Under the pieces are notes generated by a model. That model made no database searches and was not told the DNA's origin. It worked only from the letters and a program-made list of their open reading frames with translations. This document shows positions 59,457-64,000 of a stretch of DNA of 64,000 bases, one piece after another (within the stretch, counting starts at the first letter, position 1; each line of letters starts with the position of its first letter). The DNA comes from Colwellia sp. 12G3 (GTDB lineage Bacteria; Pseudomonadota; Gammaproteobacteria; Enterobacterales; Alteromonadaceae), in contig NZ_PJAQ01000068.1 in assembly GCF_002836775.1 (NCBI RefSeq), forward strand, positions 1 through 64,000. Reading direction: 5' to 3'. The position numbers were made by a program, and so were the translations under genes.

Positions 59457-59700
59457 GTGCTGTTTCTGGATATGCCCCCACTCCTTCATTCCGGTTATCC
59501 CTTAGGCAGGAATCCAGTTTATTCGTTCCGTGATGGAGAAACTATGGACCCCCGAATTACACAACTTGGGAATGACGCTTTTAATGACAGCGGGAATAGC
59601 GGTTTAAATGAATGCTGCCCCTTCTCAGCAATGACAGTACCCCACGTCGTCATACCGGTTATTTATTAAGCCGGAATATCAGTCTTTACGGCTAAAGGTT
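59457..59700. repeat. Intergenic repeat block with two direct units
   Basis: Two similar units, 59487-59517 and 59651-59682, share the frame CAT-CCGGTTAT-n-TTA-GG-GGAAT-CAG. The type (ATTCCGG ... GGAATCCAG) resembles the common 'CATTCC/GGAATC' intergenic repeats of proteobacteria. A 70-codon open frame (59457-59669) crosses the block; it has no homology feel and is probably spurious. Confidence 0.6.
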
Positions 59701-59779
59701 AATTTCATATATTAAAAAGTTGTGACTCATAAATATTGATATTTATTCTTATATATCAGTCGATGACATAATGATTAAA

Positions 59780-59818
59780 AATAACCATTCTAGTACATGC
59801 CGTTGCATGCTAGTTATT
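59780..59818 (+). promoter_or_regulatory. Nested hairpin in the leader of the symporter gene
   Basis: AATAA with TTATT, CTAG with CTAG, and CATGC with GCATG nest around a CGTT loop. It ends six bases before the AAGGAC binding site (59825-59830) of the symporter gene. It may affect translation or mRNA life. Confidence 0.4.
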
Positions 59819-59835
59819 AAAATTAAGGACATACT

Positions 59836-61236
59836 TTGAGCGATTTTATCGGCTTTGCTAATAACTTACTCTGGAATAACGTACTCATTTACTTGTTAGT
59901 TGGCGCAGGTATTTGGTTTAGTTATAAATTAGCCTTGTTGCAAGTGCGTCACTTTCCTCACATGTTTAAAATACTTTTCAACAAAAGTGGAAGTGATAAA
60001 ACAGCAATATCATCATTTCAAGCATTGATGACTAGCCTTGCGGCACGTGTTGGTACAGGAAACTTAGCCGGTGTTGCTATTGCAATCACACTGGGTGGTC
60101 CTGGCGCTATTTTTTGGATGTGGGTAATCGCTTTCATTGGCATGGCAACGGGGTTTGCTGAAAGTCTTCTGGGACAACTCTACAAAGTACGTAATAGTGA
60201 TGGCGAGTTTCGTGGCGGCCCCGCTTATTACATAACCATGGGCTTAAACAAACCGTGGTTAGCCTTTGGTTTTTCTCTGTGTATTTTTATTGGCTACGGC
60301 TTAGTCTTTAGCTCTGTGCAAGCCAACACCATAGCCGATGCCTTACAAAATGCTTACCAAGTAGATGCTACCTATTCTGGTATGGTTATTGTTGTTCTCG
60401 CTGCCTTCATTTTTATTGGCGGCGTAAGGGCGGTAGCGCGCACTGCTAGCGTTATAGTACCGGTAATGGGCTTAGCGTATTTACTGTTAGCACTCTATAT
60501 TTGCCTCATTAATTTTCAGCAAATACCGGCAGTATTTATGACTATTTTCAGCTCCGCTTTTGGTTTACAAGAAGCAGGCAGTGGCGCCTTAGGTGCCGCC
60601 ATTATTAATGGTGTTAAGCGCGGATTGTATTCAAATGAAGCTGGCTCAGGCACAGTTCCACATGCTGCAGCGTGTGCAACGCCTAATCCTCATCACCCAG
60701 CTGCGCAGGGTTACGTGCAAATGCTCGGCGTATTTATTGATACCATTGTAGTGTGTACTGCAACCGCGTTAATTATTTTACTGGCATTAGGCTCAGACAC
60801 ATCTGACTTAACTGGTATAAGATTAACCCAGTTTGCGATGACTGAGCATGTGGGGCTTTGGGGCAATCATTTTGTTTCGCTAGCCATTTGCTTGTTCTGT
60901 TTCACTTCAATTATTGCTAACTATGTTTACGCTGAGAGTAACTTACATTTATTCAAGCTTGATAACGCCTACGGTCGTTGGGGTTTTATTTTAGTCTTTT
61001 TATCGATGACATTTTGGGGATCTATTGCCGCTTTACCTGACGTATGGGCATTAGCCGATTTATCTTTAGGCATACTAACGGTTATCAATGTCGCTGTTAT
61101 TTTAGTGCTAACACCAACCATTGTCGCCGTAACAAAAGACTATAACCAACAGTTACAAGGTAACAAGCAACCTCGATTTAACTTAACTAAAAGTCATAAC
61201 GTTCAGGGCTATGTAACCAAAAACATCTGGAAGTAA
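59836..61236 (+). CDS. Sodium:alanine symporter (AGCS family)
   Basis: A 466-residue inner-membrane carrier with about eleven helices. Signature pieces are SLAARVGTGNLAGVAIAI (near 70-88), FRGGPAYYIT, and GLYSNEAGSGTVPHAAA (near 265-281). It imports alanine or glycine with sodium, useful in a marine setting. The start is a TTG with AAGGAC seven bases upstream. A leader hairpin precedes it, and a perfect inverted repeat separates it from the converging M20 gene. Confidence 0.93.
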   Translation: MSDFIGFANNLLWNNVLIYLLVGAGIWFSYKLALLQVRHFPHMFKILFNKSGSDKTAISSFQALMTSLAARVGTGNLAGVAIAITLGGPGAIFWMWVIAFIGMATGFAESLLGQLYKVRNSDGEFRGGPAYYITMGLNKPWLAFGFSLCIFIGYGLVFSSVQANTIADALQNAYQVDATYSGMVIVVLAAFIFIGGVRAVARTASVIVPVMGLAYLLLALYICLINFQQIPAVFMTIFSSAFGLQEAGSGALGAAIINGVKRGLYSNEAGSGTVPHAAACATPNPHHPAAQGYVQMLGVFIDTIVVCTATALIILLALGSDTSDLTGIRLTQFAMTEHVGLWGNHFVSLAICLFCFTSIIANYVYAESNLHLFKLDNAYGRWGFILVFLSMTFWGSIAALPDVWALADLSLGILTVINVAVILVLTPTIVAVTKDYNQQLQGNKQPRFNLTKSHNVQGYVTKNIWK

Positions 61237-61290
61237 TTTAAGGTAATTACCTAACAAATAAGTTTTGACCAAAGATAATTTTAGAAGCAT

Positions 61291-61326
61291 GCATAATATA
61301 GCTTTATATTTAAAGCTATATTATGC
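61291..61326. terminator. Perfect 16-bp hairpin between converging genes
   Basis: 61291-61306 pairs without mismatch with 61311-61326 around a TATT loop. The stem is AT-rich and has no T tail, yet its position between converging genes suggests a shared terminator. Confidence 0.65.
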
Positions 61327-61397
61327 CAAGAGGTAACATTATCTTAAGCTGATAGTGCCGTATACTTACTAAAATACAGCCACTCTTATTAAACCTA

Positions 61398-62873
61398 TTA
61401 AATTAACGCTTCTGTACCCAGTATTAACTCTCTATAGAACTTCACCATGTCGATGTAATCATCAACTTTAATCTGTTCATCAATACCATGCATTCGATCA
61501 AGTGTTGATGGTGTTAAGCGATTAAAGGTGAAACGATAAATGCTGTCACTTAATCCTGCGTAATGTTTAGAATCTGTGCCTCCCACCACTAAATAAGGCG
61601 TAATAATCATTGCTGAATCTTGAGTTACTCGGTAAATACTTTCTTTAATTAATAGGAAATTTTGATTATCACTTTTAGAGACTGTCGAAGCTTCTCGTCC
61701 AAAACTTCCAAACTGACTCACTTTAATACTGTCGTTATTAATTGCCTGTGTGACATAAGCAATCACTTGTTCAACAGTGTCACCCGGCATTAGTCTAAAG
61801 TTGACAACAGCACTTGCTTCCGTTGGTAAAACATTATCTTTGTCTGAGCCTTTTGCCATAGTGACAGCAGTTGTTGTTCTTATCGCCGCATTGGCAGTTT
61901 TACTTTGGCTCAATATATTTTCGACTAAGGGTTGGCTTAGCCACATATTGGCAAAGATCGCTTTTTGAATTCCCGCCATCGCAGGAAGAATATTTTCAAA
62001 AGTTTGCTGAGAGTATTGAAATTTTACCGGGAAAGGCGTGTTTTCAAGGGCAACTATTGCCAGAGCAACTTCACCCAACGCAGAGTGTTTAGGTGGCATT
62101 GAAGAATGTCCACCGATTGCAATTTTTGTTAACTTTAAACTGAGATAGCCTTTTTCAGCGATACCAATTAAAGCAACAGGGCTGTTAATCCCAGGGATAA
62201 CACCGTCACTAACAATGCTCCCTCCTTCATCTAAAATATATTCAAATTCAATATTTCTATTTCTTAACCGATCAGCTATTTGTAGGGCCCCATTTAGACC
62301 ACCAATCTCTTCATCATGACCAAAGGCTAAATAAATACTTCTTTTAGGTGCAAAACCTTTACCAATTAGGTTTTCAACGGCTTCCATCATGCCTACTACA
62401 CCAGATTTTATGTCGATAGCGCCGCGCCCCCAAATAATGCCATTTTCAATATCACCTGAGAACGGTGCATGGCTCCATCTATCTAAGGTTTGTCCGTCTG
62501 CTGGCACAACATCTAAATGGCTTATTAATAAAGTTGGTTTTAACGATGGATTTGTACCCTTCCAGTGATACAGCAAGCTATAATTATTTACTTTTTCTAG
62601 CTCAAGAGTTTGATGAAGTTTTGGAAATTCTTCCGCTAAAAACTGATGAAAATCGACAAACGCCTGTTCGTTAACTTTATTGTCATTATTACTAGAGATC
62701 GTTTTAAATTGAATAGCCTCAGATAGTCTTAATGCTAAAGCTTCTTTATTTAAAGTGGAGTTGTCTAACAGCGGTTTTAACACTGTTTTTGACGAGGTAA
62801 AATTTGCCGTGTTAACAGTGATAATAACAATAAGCACAACAAATAATGAACCGAGTAACTTTATAAATTTCAT
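61398..62873 (-). CDS. M20-family metallopeptidase (carboxypeptidase S-like)
   Basis: A 491-residue zinc peptidase. An N-terminal helix (about 3-22) anchors or exports it. Metal-site motifs follow the M20 order: ISHLDVVP (His ligand), WGRGAIDIKSG, and GHDEEIGG, then an IGGHSSMPP dimerisation-domain start. The subgroup includes yeast carboxypeptidase S and exported bacterial relatives of about 490 residues. The ATG at 62873 follows GGAAAA; the ATG at 62888 has no binding site. It probably trims peptides or acyl amino acids in the periplasm. Confidence 0.88.
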   Translation of the reverse strand: MKFIKLLGSLFVVLIVIITVNTANFTSSKTVLKPLLDNSTLNKEALALRLSEAIQFKTISSNNDNKVNEQAFVDFHQFLAEEFPKLHQTLELEKVNNYSLLYHWKGTNPSLKPTLLISHLDVVPADGQTLDRWSHAPFSGDIENGIIWGRGAIDIKSGVVGMMEAVENLIGKGFAPKRSIYLAFGHDEEIGGLNGALQIADRLRNRNIEFEYILDEGGSIVSDGVIPGINSPVALIGIAEKGYLSLKLTKIAIGGHSSMPPKHSALGEVALAIVALENTPFPVKFQYSQQTFENILPAMAGIQKAIFANMWLSQPLVENILSQSKTANAAIRTTTAVTMAKGSDKDNVLPTEASAVVNFRLMPGDTVEQVIAYVTQAINNDSIKVSQFGSFGREASTVSKSDNQNFLLIKESIYRVTQDSAMIITPYLVVGGTDSKHYAGLSDSIYRFTFNRLTPSTLDRMHGIDEQIKVDDYIDMVKFYRELILGTEALI

Positions 62874-62991
62874 ACTGGCGTTTTCCATGTGATTTTTTAT
62901 TTGAAAAGCGATGATTTGACCTAGAATACGACACCTTAGATTTGAGCAAGAAATAAGGGGTGAGATTAGGCTTTTTCATTCAACTATCCAC

Positions 62992-64000
62992 TTATTCTTC
63001 TTCCCAGACCACCTTAGCATCAGGCGAATTAGGAATTAAATTGCCGTACTTTTGTTCTAATACATTGCGTTTAATTTTCATTGTTGGCGTTAGACAATTG
63101 TTTTCTATAGTCCATTCACTTTTGCACAGGAAGAGATAATCGACCTTTTGATGTACCTCTAACTCATCATTGACTGTTTTTAAAAAACATTTAAGCCTAT
63201 TTTCTACCGCTACATCCTTTCTATTTAATAACCCTGCCAAGACGACTAAAGCGATGGGTTGCTTTAGTCCTATGCCTATAACGCACACTTGTTCAATATC
63301 AAGGCTGGCACTTAATGCACTTTCAATAGGCACGGGGGCTACATATTTACCTTTCCCTGTTTTGAACTGCTCTTTGATACGGCCAATAATGTTGTATACA
63401 CCCTCATCATTAATTTCGCCTATATCTCCTGTATGAAACCATCCATGAGTAAAAGATGCTGCTGTAGCCTCGGGATTTAAATAATAATCACTAAATACCG
63501 CATCACCACGAATAAGAATTTCTTTTTCGGCTGACAGTTTCATCTCAACACAATCAATAGGCACTCCAATAGTACCGATATTTTTCTCAGACCAAGGAAA
63601 ATTTCCGCATGACATACCTGATGTCTCAGTCATCCCCCAACCTTCGCAAATCGGCATGCGTAATTTTTGATACCACTTCAGCAAAGACTTGGCAATAGGT
63701 GCAGAGCCTGAGCCAAAAATAGTGACATGCTGCAAGCCTAATTCACTGCGAATTTTATACGCAACGAACCGACCGACTACAGGTATCGCTAATAATATAT
63801 TAAGTTTATTTTGTGGTATTTTTGTCAAAACACGTGATTGAAATATTGACCATAATCGAGGCACAGAATAAAAGGCAGTGGGTTTAGCATATTTTAGATC
63901 GTCAATAAAAGTATCGAATGATTCGGAAAAAAACAGTTCGAAGCCAACATATAAACTAACAAACTCAAAGCTTCGCTCTGTAACATGCGCTAACGGTAAA
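62992..64000 (-). CDS. AMP-binding acyl-CoA synthetase, partial (N-terminus outside window)
   Basis: The C-terminal 335 residues of an adenylate-forming enzyme; the open frame continues unbroken to the window edge at 64000. Core motifs are GWGMTETSGM (A5), WFHTGDIGEINDEGVYNIIGR (A7/A8) and KTGKGKYVAPVPIE (A10, with the catalytic Lys region). The upstream piece reads LPLAHVTERSFEF, a normal stretch for long-chain acyl-CoA synthetases. The start at 63864 that a gene caller would pick is an internal GTG. It activates a fatty or other acid with ATP for CoA. The missing N-terminus holds the ATP-binding P-loop. Confidence 0.9.
   Translation of the reverse strand, partial: LPLAHVTERSFEFVSLYVGFELFFSESFDTFIDDLKYAKPTAFYSVPRLWSIFQSRVLTKIPQNKLNILLAIPVVGRFVAYKIRSELGLQHVTIFGSGSAPIAKSLLKWYQKLRMPICEGWGMTETSGMSCGNFPWSEKNIGTIGVPIDCVEMKLSAEKEILIRGDAVFSDYYLNPEATAASFTHGWFHTGDIGEINDEGVYNIIGRIKEQFKTGKGKYVAPVPIESALSASLDIEQVCVIGIGLKQPIALVVLAGLLNRKDVAVENRLKCFLKTVNDELEVHQKVDYLFLCKSEWTIENNCLTPTMKIKRNVLEQKYGNLIPNSPDAKVVWEEE

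Noticed and set aside
59457..59669. 70-codon plus-strand frame
   Set aside because: It crosses an intergenic repeat block, lacks a ribosome binding site, and its translation looks like repeat sequence.

Overview
The window is AT-rich DNA from a gammaproteobacterium. Gene content points to a marine, probably cold-adapted member of the Alteromonadales close to Colwellia. The signs are the bamD-rluD-pgeF-clpB block, secreted subtilases with C-terminal add-on domains, PEP-CTERM proteins, an M13 peptidase, and an aroF / tyrA / tyrosine-permease group. The genus is inferred from protein character and base composition, not from a search. No rRNA, tRNA or CRISPR array was recognised.

Layout. 0.5-5.7 kb: a large secreted subtilase, a PEP-CTERM protein and a DUF4124 protein. 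5.8-11.4 kb: housekeeping genes clpB, pgeF and rluD on the minus strand, with bamD divergent. 11.4-17.8 kb: a scarred accessory island. It holds the tail of a broken PEP-CTERM gene, an 80-base nested palindrome, a decayed IS1595-family transposase, an intact PEP-CTERM gene, a decayed IS4-family element with 27-bp inverted repeats, a membrane-anchored subtilase, and a second decayed IS1595-family copy in the opposite orientation. 17.8-21 kb: glnB divergent from nadE, an orphan FimT-like pseudopilin, and an orphan sugar-type binding protein.

21-28.6 kb: a self-contained export unit of HlyD-type adaptor, ABC ATPase and FtsX-type permease, followed by a sigma-54 response regulator and its histidine kinase. 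A near-consensus sigma-54 promoter sits just ahead of the adaptor, so the two-component pair probably drives the exporter. 28.7-34.8 kb: small genes (RRM protein, CHMI-like tautomerase, cupin, 4-TM protein), a MipA/OmpV-like outer-membrane protein and two periplasmic SBP_bac_3 proteins without a transporter. 35-42.5 kb: an RND pump with its adaptor, an unknown exported protein, a PAS-containing chemoreceptor and a cytochrome b561. 42.5-50 kb: a PhoD-like phosphatase, a MocR-type regulator divergent from a GNAT/PaiB pair, and a PepO-type lipoprotein peptidase.

50-54 kb: a redox module on the minus strand (SnoaL-like protein, a PNPOx-ferredoxin reductase-2Fe-2S fusion, an AhpD-like protein) with a divergent LysR regulator. 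54.3-59.1 kb: an outer-membrane barrel protein, then the tyrosine permease, tyrA and aroF, with a TyrR-like box upstream of aroF. 59.4-64 kb: an intergenic repeat pair, an alanine/sodium symporter, an M20 peptidase, and the 3' part of an acyl-CoA synthetase that runs off the window.

Several starts were moved from the longest possible start to one with a good ribosome binding site; each case is noted in its entry.
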